Below, piece by piece: positions 40,313 through 48,783 of a stretch of 50,409 nt of DNA. Made by a program: the position numbers and the translations under genes. The notes beneath the pieces were generated by a model. It had not been told where the DNA came from. It made no database searches and was given only the letters and a program-made list of their open reading frames with translations. This DNA is from a virus, in the IMG/VR virus record IMGVR_UViG_3300029266_002412, positions 1-50,409 of that record; one strand, written 5' to 3'. Numbering within the stretch: the first letter of the stretch is position 1; every line of letters begins with the position of its first letter.

Positions 40313-41781
40313 TATATGTCCCCACCTTTAGTTTGACTTACAGGATTTATTAGCAATCTGCAACCTATCATAAGTCCATCTTTTACTTCAACCTTAGATG
40401 CTCCTGTGTATCTTGCTACCATGAATGGCTCATATTGCTTTCCAAATGAAGGGAATTTTTCAACACCTCCATATATTTTAGGATTCCACATAATATGTCC
40501 TGCACTACTTACTCCTATATGCACAGCTGTAGCGTCACCATCATCGTTGATAGCAAACCCTACAGAAAATGCAGTGTTATCTTGCATAAGAATATGGCAA
40601 TTATTTATTCCAGCTTTACCTGTAAAATAATCGTTTCCGAATATTGACATCATTGCAACTTTCTTTCCTACGTCACCAGCTTTAAGTACAGATCTTCGCC
40701 TTGACCACCCTGAACCGTTTTCTAAAACGTAAAGATTTTTAGGCTTCAGCTTTCCTATTTTATATGCTTGGCTCTTCCATAGCTCATCATTCTGATCTTT
40801 AGGAATAATTTCTTTTCCATCACTAACAAGTATCCAATTCTTTCCATCATTCTTCAACTGCGTTACGTTCTTATATACTACACCAGATTTTGCAACCTCT
40901 TTTTTAGTAGCTTCTACGAAGTCATCAATCATTTTTTTAACACCAGGCAAGTCTTGCATCTGTGCAGTAAATTTCTTATTATAGAAACTAGATATAGAAC
41001 CATATTGTTGAAACGATGCTTTTAATTCATTTCCTGATGGGTCAAACATAGCTCCGTGTTTGTATGACATAAAAAAAGTTGGTTTACCACCAATGCCAAA
41101 TGTTAAATCTGCTTTTGGTACACCTTTAACTTTAGTACCTCCTCCAATTTCCACTCCAGTATCTCTACCTTTAATAAACAAAGGAAGTGATTTTTTCTTA
41201 CTTAAGTATGTTTTCATCCAAATATCAATATTTTCTATTTGCATGTTTTCATATCCAATACCTGCAGCTACTTTTGATTTTATTTCAGCACCCATCTGGA
41301 TAAGCTTTAATATTGTGTGTACTCTGCCTAAGTGCTTGTCAGAACCTTGTTTAACTTTTTTTGCTAACTGACATATTCTTTCTCCATACTGAGTTCTTAC
41401 TTTGGTAACTGAGCCAGCTGTTGTAATTACCAGTTTTCCCTGTATTGATATTATAGCCTTAAGATCTGCAAGTGTGTATTGTTTCTTGTTAGGATCAAAT
41501 TTGTTACCACTACCTGCTGTTAATGAACCAGGACTAAGTGAAGATATCTTGTCAGCATCTTCCTGTGTTATATCTGTACCTCCTACTTGTTTTACAATAG
41601 AAAGCTCAAATGTTCCAGCTCCTTCGTTTATACTTCTTATATATGCAGTAATAAATTCTTCAGAATATTTGTGGTCTCTAAGAGTTGCCTCTAGCAATTC
41701 AATATGATTTCTATTTTTTGGGTCTGGCATTCCATTATTAACTTTGTATGCCCAATCTTGTATTAAATAGTCTGTGTTCAT
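40312..41781 (-). CDS. Unknown protein with PD-(D/E)XK-like nuclease motif, 489 aa
   Basis: A 489-residue protein. VPKADLTFGIGGKPTFFMSY then KHG at residues 221-243 has the shape of a PD-(D/E)XK core: Pro-Lys-Ala-Asp225, a 15-residue beta hairpin, then Ser-Tyr-Lys241. EIGGGTKVKG just before may contribute the upstream acid. The N-terminal 130 residues are helical (YSEEFITAYIRSINEGAGTF, TLADLKAIISIQG); the C-terminal 150 are beta-rich, with NCHILMQDNTAFSVGFAIND. It could be a restriction-endonuclease-like or packaging/virion nuclease. A structural role cannot be excluded, since tail genes precede it. Function is inference from one motif. Confidence 0.72.
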   Translation of the reverse strand: MNTDYLIQDWAYKVNNGMPDPKNRNHIELLEATLRDHKYSEEFITAYIRSINEGAGTFELSIVKQVGGTDITQEDADKISSLSPGSLTAGSGNKFDPNKKQYTLADLKAIISIQGKLVITTAGSVTKVRTQYGERICQLAKKVKQGSDKHLGRVHTILKLIQMGAEIKSKVAAGIGYENMQIENIDIWMKTYLSKKKSLPLFIKGRDTGVEIGGGTKVKGVPKADLTFGIGGKPTFFMSYKHGAMFDPSGNELKASFQQYGSISSFYNKKFTAQMQDLPGVKKMIDDFVEATKKEVAKSGVVYKNVTQLKNDGKNWILVSDGKEIIPKDQNDELWKSQAYKIGKLKPKNLYVLENGSGWSRRRSVLKAGDVGKKVAMMSIFGNDYFTGKAGINNCHILMQDNTAFSVGFAINDDGDATAVHIGVSSAGHIMWNPKIYGGVEKFPSFGKQYEPFMVARYTGASKVEVKDGLMIGCRLLINPVSQTKGGDI

Positions 41782-41811
41782 GATGATCCCTTTATCTATA
41801 TAAATATCAAA

Positions 41812-42822
41812 TTAAAGGTCCAAAGACCTCATGTTATGATAGTCCCTACCTATCTTAACTTTAGTAGGCAGCTCCATTAATTTCTTAATTTCACTTAGGA
41901 TTTCCTTGCCATCATCAGAACTAATATCAAATACAAAAGCGTCGTATACATAAAGTATAATTTTACTAAACTTATTTTCTAACATATCTAAAATATTCTT
42001 TAGAATTCTAGAATTAGTTTCTGTTTCCAATGCCTGTATATAATAGTTAAATAGTTTTTGAGGATTCATATCCTTGAAATTTCTTTTATAGAACCTACGT
42101 TTTAAAATTGGTGTTTCTATGTAACCTTTACTATTATAAATATCCCACAATTTAAAAATATATTCATTTGTTCGTTTAAAATAATCTATATGCAAAAATT
42201 CTTTTGGTATACCTCCGTATAATATCTGAAAGCTTATTTTTTTCGAATCTTGATATTGCTCATCTGTAAGTTCAGCTGTATCAAAGTATAGTTTTCCTAA
42301 ATATCTATGAAAACTTCCTTTAGGCTGCTCTATATCTACTAGGTTTGCAATCAATCTCAGGTGATATGCATCGTAATCTAATTCTGCTATTATGCCTCCA
42401 GGGTGTCTACTTATATATTTTGATCTTGTGCCGCTTTCTTTGTTAAGTCCAGCATAGTTTATTCCATTATTTGAATTGGAAGGTCTACCTGTTGTGGTAA
42501 ACAAGTTGTATTTCGTGTATTCAAATCCGCTTTCAGTCCAAAGTCCGCTTTTTTCAATTTCTCTAAAATGCTTAACAACATTATCATTATATGATTTGAC
42601 CATACTTTCAGACACATCAGGAATCGCATGCGAAAGAGCGTCTAAATGATCTTTTTCTTCTCTAATCTTGCTCTGAGGTATGATGTCATATAGATTATAT
42701 CTGTCTCCGTATAACCTTTTATAGAATGTGCTTATTGGTAGATCTATAGAGTCATTGCTCATAGCTTTGTTGTAATGAAGATAATATCTTACTTGTAATT
42801 TATTGCGAAGTTCTGTTAACAT
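41812..42822 (-). CDS. Minimal family A DNA polymerase domain, atypical
   Basis: A 336-residue protein with only the polymerase domain of Pol I. TTTGRPSNSNNGINYAGLNK at about 109-128 matches TxTGRLSSxxPNLQNIP; AELDYDAYHLRLIANL at 146-161 is motif A (usual DYSQIELRxxA, Asp149 conserved, the steric-gate Glu replaced by His154); SKKISFQILYGG at 193-204 is the O helix (K...F...YG); ILYVYDAFVFDI at 289-300 is motif C with Asp294 but VYDA instead of VHDE. No 3'-5' or 5'-3' exonuclease domain is present; the 5' nuclease is a separate gene. Catalysis is possible with both aspartates, but the altered positions could mean unusual nucleotide selectivity or a non-replicative role. Confidence 0.82.
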   Translation of the reverse strand: MLTELRNKLQVRYYLHYNKAMSNDSIDLPISTFYKRLYGDRYNLYDIIPQSKIREEKDHLDALSHAIPDVSESMVKSYNDNVVKHFREIEKSGLWTESGFEYTKYNLFTTTGRPSNSNNGINYAGLNKESGTRSKYISRHPGGIIAELDYDAYHLRLIANLVDIEQPKGSFHRYLGKLYFDTAELTDEQYQDSKKISFQILYGGIPKEFLHIDYFKRTNEYIFKLWDIYNSKGYIETPILKRRFYKRNFKDMNPQKLFNYYIQALETETNSRILKNILDMLENKFSKIILYVYDAFVFDISSDDGKEILSEIKKLMELPTKVKIGRDYHNMRSLDL

Positions 42823-42826
42823 GTAT

Positions 42827-42852
42827 CTAATATAACAAAATTATTTGAAATA
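42827..42852 (-). promoter_or_regulatory. Shared phage promoter-like element (site F)
   Basis: Minus strand reads CTATTTCAAATAATTTTG then TTATATTAG, ending four bases before the ATG of the PolA-like gene at 42822. TGTCA is replaced by TTTCA. Confidence 0.55.
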
Positions 42853-42857
42853 GAAAA

Positions 42858-43688
42858 CTATTTAGGTAGTTTTATCTTAGGTCTATAGAAAGGGTCATCG
42901 TTGACATCGTATATATATTTAGCACACCAAAAATTAGCTTTTACATTAGCATGAAACTTAGTACAGTGTCCTTCTTCATAGAAAAAACAATTTTCACAAT
43001 TCTGATTAGGTGGTATTAGTTTGTTAACTTGTACGCGACCTAGGTTTCCTTCTTGATATGCTTTTGGAAGGTTTGTAGGTACCAACATAACACCTCCTTC
43101 ATATATTCTTCTACCATCAGGGCTAGTGTCTATCCCTAAAGGATTATCAGGCCATTTCATATAATCAGTAGGTAGTACGAATTTATGTATATTTTTTATT
43201 GTTTGCTTAGCTTCCAATATAGATTCGTAATTTAAGCCTACTGCTCGAACTGAAAGTTTTAGTTTTATTTCTACCCATAATGCATTTTTGTGATAAGGTG
43301 TACTGTCTTTTTTAAAGTATTTGTATTGATCTTTTGTTACTTCGCATATAGCACCTGTGTTTTGTATTTCAGTAAAGTATCTTGAGTACTCACCTTTTTC
43401 AACTTCTTTCTCTGTAAGTTTGTGTTTGTATGGTACAGGTTCTATAAAGTTTCTATTGTACTCTGGCTTTATTTCGTCATATAAAACTTTTTCTCTAGAA
43501 ACTTCGAAAGGATACAGCTTCATTGTCTTCTGTACTTCTTTTGTCATATCATCACCGCCAAATGGAGTTCCAGCATAAAATACTATAGATCCTATGTATT
43601 CTGTATACTTACCTTTTTCATCTTTAGTCATCCACTCTTCACCTGGAGTAAATCCTTTCTTGATATATTTCTTTTTATATACTCTCAT
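42858..43688 (-). CDS. Cysteine-cluster (HiPIP-like) phage protein, 276 aa
   Basis: A 276-residue protein. The C-terminal part has QNCENCFFYEEGHCTKFHAN then VKANFWCAKY, four cysteines spaced C-x2-C-x8-C-x12-C, as in high-potential iron-sulfur-protein-like segments of T4-like phage virion proteins. The middle has VEIKLKLSVRAVGLNYES and the N-terminal part KYTEYIGSIVFYAGTPFGGD, neither recognised. An iron-sulfur or zinc cluster is likely, as known for lambda tail-tip protein gpL. It follows the baseplate-like genes by two bases, which suggests a virion or virion-assembly role. No enzymatic motif is present. Confidence 0.7.
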   Translation of the reverse strand: MRVYKKKYIKKGFTPGEEWMTKDEKGKYTEYIGSIVFYAGTPFGGDDMTKEVQKTMKLYPFEVSREKVLYDEIKPEYNRNFIEPVPYKHKLTEKEVEKGEYSRYFTEIQNTGAICEVTKDQYKYFKKDSTPYHKNALWVEIKLKLSVRAVGLNYESILEAKQTIKNIHKFVLPTDYMKWPDNPLGIDTSPDGRRIYEGGVMLVPTNLPKAYQEGNLGRVQVNKLIPPNQNCENCFFYEEGHCTKFHANVKANFWCAKYIYDVNDDPFYRPKIKLPK

Positions 43689-43690
43689 AA

Positions 43691-45685
43691 TTACCCTATT
43701 CTCAATGCAGTTTCTATACTTGTTGTCCAGTCATCTTGAGTTACAGAATGTTTTATGTTTGTCACTTGGAATTGATGAGCCACTGCAAGCACATTAGATG
43801 TTTGATCGGTTGTAAATAGCTGTCCCCAGTGAAGACCTCCAATTCCATCAAACGTTCCATCAAAGCCAATAGGTACTACAGTACCGCCTTTGTCAGTTGG
43901 CGGATCTTTCTTGTTCCAATATGCTTTAGTAGCTCCTTTAACTTCATCAACAGCTTCGTCATCTCTGTTATCTGCAAGAGTTGCAAGTGCATCTGCCAAT
44001 GCAAGTTTAGGATCTGACGCTTCACCTCCATTTGCTTTTTTAGCAGTAGCTCCTGTACCTTCACATCCTTCTCCTGGATTAAGAGATGTGTCAAGTTTCT
44101 GCATTCCCATTAGTGTATCGTTTATACCTTTAGCATAATCAAAGTATGCCCCTTGTGGTTCATCGGTATTTTTTGCACCTGTCTTGGATGCTCTTTGAGT
44201 ACCCATCATTATTGAATGACGAAGTGCTTGAGGTATTTCAGTGCTCATTCCCCAACTTCTACAAGATGTATTACCATATATTTTTAATTTAGGTCCTGGT
44301 GTAGGTGGTACGTAATTCTTATCTATTATTCTCATCGTTGAAGGATCTGATGGGTCATCTACTAATTCTATGTTCCAAAAACCTCCACATACATCGTTTA
44401 CCTTTTTTGCAACCTTGAGAACATATTCATCTATTGTTTTAGAATCTTGAAACACTGTCCAGAGGAAATACGTATTTAAAAGAATTTTTCCTAACTCTAA
44501 ATAGCCACCTGCTTTTATTGCTGTTGGAGCTGCTCCAATTCCTGATGCCTTTTTAATACCAAATGACGACCCGTTATCACCGCCTGTTGCATTTCCACTT
44601 AGCCAATGATATCTACCTGGGATTAAACAAACCCATGGATCAGCTGATGCATAAGGTACTCCTGAAGGACATTTCATTCTAGAGTCTGAACTATCAAGTC
44701 TCCATACGTGGCCTTTGTCCCAGTTTTTTTGAGGTGATGAACCTATAGATGTGAGCGTAGAGTTTCCTGCATGGTTACCTAATGGGGACATACCTGAAAC
44801 TATCGTTGATTCGAACCACGCCCATGTTACATAATAATTCATGGTTGGTGATCCAAAAAATCCTGTTACTTGTTCCCACCAAGGAGTGTCATCTTTTGCA
44901 TCTTCATCAAGATTTACAGACCCTCCGCAAAACACACCGCCAGGACTCCATGACACGTTTTCTTCTATATTTCTTTCAGCAATATCTTTTAGTGCAACTT
45001 TCATCCAATTTCCATTACCATCACCTTTGTCATCATCTTCTTTACCTGCACAGCCTGCAGCTCCTTTATTTGAAACGTCAACAGGACCACTTATATAAGC
45101 TTTACCTGGTGAATCTATTGTAATATCGCACGAATAAGATTTTGATGCAGGATCAAACGACCAGTTAAAGTCTGATATAACACCTAACATAGCATCAATA
45201 CAACCTTTTGCAGTCTCTACCTTTGTTTGTATAGACTTCTGGCCCGCGTTCCAGCTTTTGAATCCTGTTGAAGAAAGCTTTGTCACTCCATTACCACCTG
45301 AATCCATATTCCAACCCCATTGAGCAAAAGCTGAAATTCCAGGTATGAAATAAGCTCGCTGAGCTTTTTTAAGTTGCTCTAAAGAATATAGTGTAAACTT
45401 AACTGTAGCTTTTTTCATAGATCCATTTGTACCTGTTGTGTTTACATCTATTGAATTCAAAACAGGTGTAGCAACAAGCCTTCCGCTTGATGCATTATCA
45501 TAAAAATCTGACTGACTTCGTTTTTCGTATCCTGCTATTGGCATTGGTTCGTTTGAAAATGATGTTAATGACATCCACGGTTTTTTTGAAACTTTCCATT
45601 TGCCTGCAGGACTTGCCTTGCCTCTTGCATTTATTTCACTTGCTACTTTAGCCGGAAGTGCAGTACCTGTTAAATAACTCGCCAT
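43691..45685 (-). CDS. Putative baseplate/tail protein, 664 aa
   Basis: A 664-residue Gly/Ser/Asp-rich protein. Early KATVKFTLYSLEQLKKAQRA then FIPGISAFAQWGWNMDS is the signature of tail/baseplate hub-like components of T4-like marine phages, where a beta domain with a long loop contacts the tail tube. The central region is rich in Gly, Ser and Trp (NYYVTWAWFESTIVSG, HKLDS-type loops), and the end, VTNIKHSVTQDDWTTSIETA, looks like a hub-type beta barrel. Placement directly after the gp53-like gene supports baseplate assembly. I cannot say which T4 baseplate protein it matches. No lysozyme motif is visible. Confidence 0.75.
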   Translation of the reverse strand: MASYLTGTALPAKVASEINARGKASPAGKWKVSKKPWMSLTSFSNEPMPIAGYEKRSQSDFYDNASSGRLVATPVLNSIDVNTTGTNGSMKKATVKFTLYSLEQLKKAQRAYFIPGISAFAQWGWNMDSGGNGVTKLSSTGFKSWNAGQKSIQTKVETAKGCIDAMLGVISDFNWSFDPASKSYSCDITIDSPGKAYISGPVDVSNKGAAGCAGKEDDDKGDGNGNWMKVALKDIAERNIEENVSWSPGGVFCGGSVNLDEDAKDDTPWWEQVTGFFGSPTMNYYVTWAWFESTIVSGMSPLGNHAGNSTLTSIGSSPQKNWDKGHVWRLDSSDSRMKCPSGVPYASADPWVCLIPGRYHWLSGNATGGDNGSSFGIKKASGIGAAPTAIKAGGYLELGKILLNTYFLWTVFQDSKTIDEYVLKVAKKVNDVCGGFWNIELVDDPSDPSTMRIIDKNYVPPTPGPKLKIYGNTSCRSWGMSTEIPQALRHSIMMGTQRASKTGAKNTDEPQGAYFDYAKGINDTLMGMQKLDTSLNPGEGCEGTGATAKKANGGEASDPKLALADALATLADNRDDEAVDEVKGATKAYWNKKDPPTDKGGTVVPIGFDGTFDGIGGLHWGQLFTTDQTSNVLAVAHQFQVTNIKHSVTQDDWTTSIETALRIG

Positions 45686-45687
45686 AA

Positions 45688-46092
45688 TTATTCCTCTTCT
45701 GTATCAGGCTGCGGTGCCTGGTATAACCTTTCTCTTAACATTGCTTCATACTCATCTATGATTTCAGGTATTCTATCAGGATGAGGTATTCTAATTCTTT
45801 GACCTGGTTTAACATACATCGAACCTTTACCTATTCCTTCCTTCATGCTTGTTGTAATACCATAATTTGAAGATCTGTCAAGTTTGTTTCCGTTTGCTAT
45901 TATCCACCATAGCGTAACGTCATCATAGTATTGGTAAGCTAGATTGTCTAATCTATCTTCTTGTAATACATCAATATAATAATCATCGACATGTCTTTCT
46001 ATCTTAGGATATATTATTGTTGCGTAAACCTTTTTAGGTTTTAAATTAAACTTGTCTGTTCTTCTAGTCTTATTTGTTTCGTATCTTTTCAT
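45688..46092 (-). CDS. Baseplate wedge gp53/LysM-like protein
   Basis: A 134-residue protein. YPKIERHVDDYYIDVLQEDR then LDNLAYQYYDDVTLWWIIAN is the gp53-type motif (usual DRLDxLAxxYYGDxxLWWxIAxxN), ending with GSMYVKPGQRIRIPHPDRIP, a LysM-like C-terminal segment. T4 gp53 is a baseplate wedge component; other families use the same motif for tail-assembly proteins of the gpX/LysM group. Its two-base spacing from both neighbours indicates a tail operon. It contains no signal peptide. Role: connecting baseplate parts or binding peptidoglycan near the tail tip. Confidence 0.85.
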   Translation of the reverse strand: MKRYETNKTRRTDKFNLKPKKVYATIIYPKIERHVDDYYIDVLQEDRLDNLAYQYYDDVTLWWIIANGNKLDRSSNYGITTSMKEGIGKGSMYVKPGQRIRIPHPDRIPEIIDEYEAMLRERLYQAPQPDTEEE

Positions 46093-46094
46093 TG

Positions 46095-48782
46095 TTAGCT
46101 CCAGATCTCAGATTTAAAGAATTCACCACCAGATTGCCATATTGTACCATCTGCATTTACGAGGAATTTACCACTCATTTTTATATCAAATAGCATTGGT
46201 AATTCATGGCCTGCAGTTTCTTTGTCATCTCCATAGTTTATATCCCAGCCAGCGTCAAGATTTACAGTATAGTCAAAGCTGTCAACTATACATGGTACTT
46301 CTTGCCATAAAGCCCCTACTGTAATTTTCTGTATTCTACCTCCACCAACTCCACTGTACATCTTAGGTGAAATATAACCCATAATATCATTAAGAAGTCT
46401 ATAGTTATTTTTTAATTCTGCTGAAGTAAATGCTGGCATAGTCAGACCTAGTGACCATTCTCTTGATATCTTATCAAACATATAAGCATTTACAGGATTT
46501 CCTGCATATGATATCTCTGAGTATGAAGGACTTAGCTTATCGCTTATCTCTGTTATATAAGCTCGTAATTTAATATCATCGTTAAATCTTATTTTTACAT
46601 AATCTTTATCATAGTCTAGATCATCTGGAGACTCTCCTGGCTTTGTTAAACCATAATCTTTAATACCTATTCTTTGAACAGAGTGGCCTGGATAAGAATC
46701 AGATGTATCTTTCTTTCTAAAATCTCTAAATGCTTTAGGACTTCGTCTATGTTGACCTATGTCTATGTAACCAAATACATCAAATGTCTTTTCTCCACTT
46801 CCCGGAAATATCTCTCCACTATTAGCAGGTGATGTGACGAACAATTCATCTTCTGTATTTCGCTTAGCTGTTGGAGCTCCTTTGTTTTCTTCGTCTGTTC
46901 CAAACTTAGACTGAACAAAACTTTCAAGATCTGGGTTTCCATATTTATTATCAACTAAATCGTTTCCAAACTTATCATGTATATCTGAATAGTTCTTTGT
47001 CTTGTATTTGCCAGGGTTGACTCCTGCTGGATCTATATCACCTAGATTTTTTGGGAAACCTTTCCAACTATCTGGTGTATCTTGTTCGTATGGCTCATAT
47101 CCATTGTCACCTTTGAACGTTAATATATTTAAGGATAGATCTTCATTTTCTGAACCACCTTGAGCTTCTGAAACTTTACCTGCCTCATAGTGAGTTGTAG
47201 CTTTCTGTTTGTAATAAGGCTCCTCTGGTGTATATAGAAAAGTACCTTCCAATCTTCTACCAGATGTATGCTTGTGCATTGTTGACTGACCTATTCCAAA
47301 GAAAGAGTGAGGGCCCATAAGACCTGAAAGTCTTTTTATAGGTTCACCAGTACCTCTCATCTTATTTAAAAATGTTGTAAACTTAGTATAAAGTTTTTCT
47401 AAGCCTTTTAGTTTTTGAGGTACCAATCCTTTACGAGGATTTTTAAAAAACCCAACCTCCATATCTTCACCTAGCTTTATAAGTCTATTGCTATCACCGG
47501 GACTACCTGGATTTAAGTTTTCAATTGTCTGAACTACTCTTTCATAAGTTATATCTCTAGGATTCAATGGCCCTAGTGCATGTCTATCTATATGTACTCC
47601 AAACTGAGTTAATGGTACTTGAAGTGCAAGAGCTAGAGGATTGTATATTCTATCAGCATTTGGAATTCCTAGTTGGAAAAACTGCTTTTTAGGGTTTGAT
47701 GCTTGAAGTCCAAACTGCTTTAAGTTAAACATCAACCCATCAGGACTAACCATATATTTTGCTATTCTTACTGTATCTATAACAGGTGCAGTCAACATGT
47801 TTATTCTTTCAAATAAACCTTTAGGATTATCTTTACCTTTTTGTATACCTCTCTGTACGAATGGTGATTTCAACCAAAGTGGAGATCTAGGATTGTTTCT
47901 TTCAGCTTCTGTTCTTATATCTACAAAGTCGTTTTTGCCTACTTTTTTATATAACTTGTCAATGTTATCATTTCCAATTCTCATACTTCGTATATTGTCT
48001 GTTACGCCAGCAGGAACTGAATCATTTCCATCCCAAGGAGCATCGGTTGGTCTTACTCTTGCGAAGTAGTTATTATATTGCAATCTAGTAAATACATTTG
48101 ATGAACCACCCATAGGAAGATTTTCATTAAAAGTAAATTTTGTAGTACCATCTCTCTTGTCAGGCTGATCTTCTATATTTAAAAACCCTGATGTCATATT
48201 ATTCATATGAGTTATTTTTGGAGCTCCTTGACCTGAGAACATAGGAACTCTATCGCCTGGAGTTAGTGCAGCAAACAATTTCAGCATTGCGCTTGGTTTT
48301 TTAGCAGTTCTTGCCATTGGTGATACAGGGTCTTGCGTTGACTTAAACGGTGTTAAAGCCATAGGATTTATAGGTGCTGTAGTTGACTTGTCAGGTGTTG
48401 CACCAAAAGCAGCTGGATTTAAAGTTGACTTATCAGGTGTTACAGATAAAGGTGAAATAGGATTTTGAGTACTGTACTGTATACCATTCTGATCTTTGTT
48501 AGGTTCTAATGTACTATATTCTGTACTCTTCGTATTTGTATTTATTTCTTGAGTAGGATAATCTATTTTATTCTTATTTGTATTTATTTTTTGAGTAGGA
48601 AAATCTGTCTTATTTTGATCTGTATTTATTTCTTGTGTTGAAAACGCAGGTGATTGACCGAACTGCTGCTGTATAGGTTTTGGAGCAAACTTTCCTAAAG
48701 GATCTACTGAAGTTCCTACAGGCTGTTTGTTTTTCTTACTTTGTAAAAAGTACTGTTCTAGATTTTTAAAATTAAATGCCAT
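46095..48782 (-). CDS. Large tail/baseplate-associated protein with N-terminal repeats, 895 aa
   Basis: An 895-residue protein without a recognised fold. Residues 45-155 consist of short degenerate Asn/Thr/Lys repeats (TQEINTNKNK-like, then TPDKSTxNP-like), probably extended or fibrous. The rest contains ADRIYNPLALALQVPLTQFG, KRLSGLMGPHSFFGIGQSTM, and near the end EWSLGLTMPAFTSAELKNNY then RLLNDIMGYISPKM and KITVGALWQEVPCIVDSFDY, resembling a C-terminal barrel of baseplate or tail-tube-initiator proteins (the TVGALW/VPCIVDSFDYTV segment is recurrent in marine T4-like phages). It sits between the tape-measure and gp53-like genes, which fits a baseplate hub-to-tube connector. Assignment is by position and texture. 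Confidence 0.72.
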   Translation of the reverse strand: MAFNFKNLEQYFLQSKKNKQPVGTSVDPLGKFAPKPIQQQFGQSPAFSTQEINTDQNKTDFPTQKINTNKNKIDYPTQEINTNTKSTEYSTLEPNKDQNGIQYSTQNPISPLSVTPDKSTLNPAAFGATPDKSTTAPINPMALTPFKSTQDPVSPMARTAKKPSAMLKLFAALTPGDRVPMFSGQGAPKITHMNNMTSGFLNIEDQPDKRDGTTKFTFNENLPMGGSSNVFTRLQYNNYFARVRPTDAPWDGNDSVPAGVTDNIRSMRIGNDNIDKLYKKVGKNDFVDIRTEAERNNPRSPLWLKSPFVQRGIQKGKDNPKGLFERINMLTAPVIDTVRIAKYMVSPDGLMFNLKQFGLQASNPKKQFFQLGIPNADRIYNPLALALQVPLTQFGVHIDRHALGPLNPRDITYERVVQTIENLNPGSPGDSNRLIKLGEDMEVGFFKNPRKGLVPQKLKGLEKLYTKFTTFLNKMRGTGEPIKRLSGLMGPHSFFGIGQSTMHKHTSGRRLEGTFLYTPEEPYYKQKATTHYEAGKVSEAQGGSENEDLSLNILTFKGDNGYEPYEQDTPDSWKGFPKNLGDIDPAGVNPGKYKTKNYSDIHDKFGNDLVDNKYGNPDLESFVQSKFGTDEENKGAPTAKRNTEDELFVTSPANSGEIFPGSGEKTFDVFGYIDIGQHRRSPKAFRDFRKKDTSDSYPGHSVQRIGIKDYGLTKPGESPDDLDYDKDYVKIRFNDDIKLRAYITEISDKLSPSYSEISYAGNPVNAYMFDKISREWSLGLTMPAFTSAELKNNYRLLNDIMGYISPKMYSGVGGGRIQKITVGALWQEVPCIVDSFDYTVNLDAGWDINYGDDKETAGHELPMLFDIKMSGKFLVNADGTIWQSGGEFFKSEIWS
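48327..48641 (-). repeat. Coding repeats in N-terminal region of the 895-aa protein
   Basis: About ten short tandem degenerate units: first 14-16 residue T-Q-x-I-N-T-x-x-N/K units, then 15-16 residue T-P-D/F-K-S-T-x-x-P units. DNA repeats such as TGAGTAGGAWAATCT recur on the plus strand. They probably arose by slippage of a short coding unit. Confidence 0.7.
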
Positions 48783-48783
48783 G

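Noticed and set aside
43876-44094. Second minus-strand 72-aa frame within the baseplate-like gene
   Set aside because: It overlaps the 664-aa gene fully in another frame; its repetitive Leu/Gln/Lys composition is an artefact.
46763-46954. Minus-strand 63-aa frame within the 895-aa gene
   Set aside because: Out-of-frame shadow with no ribosome binding site.
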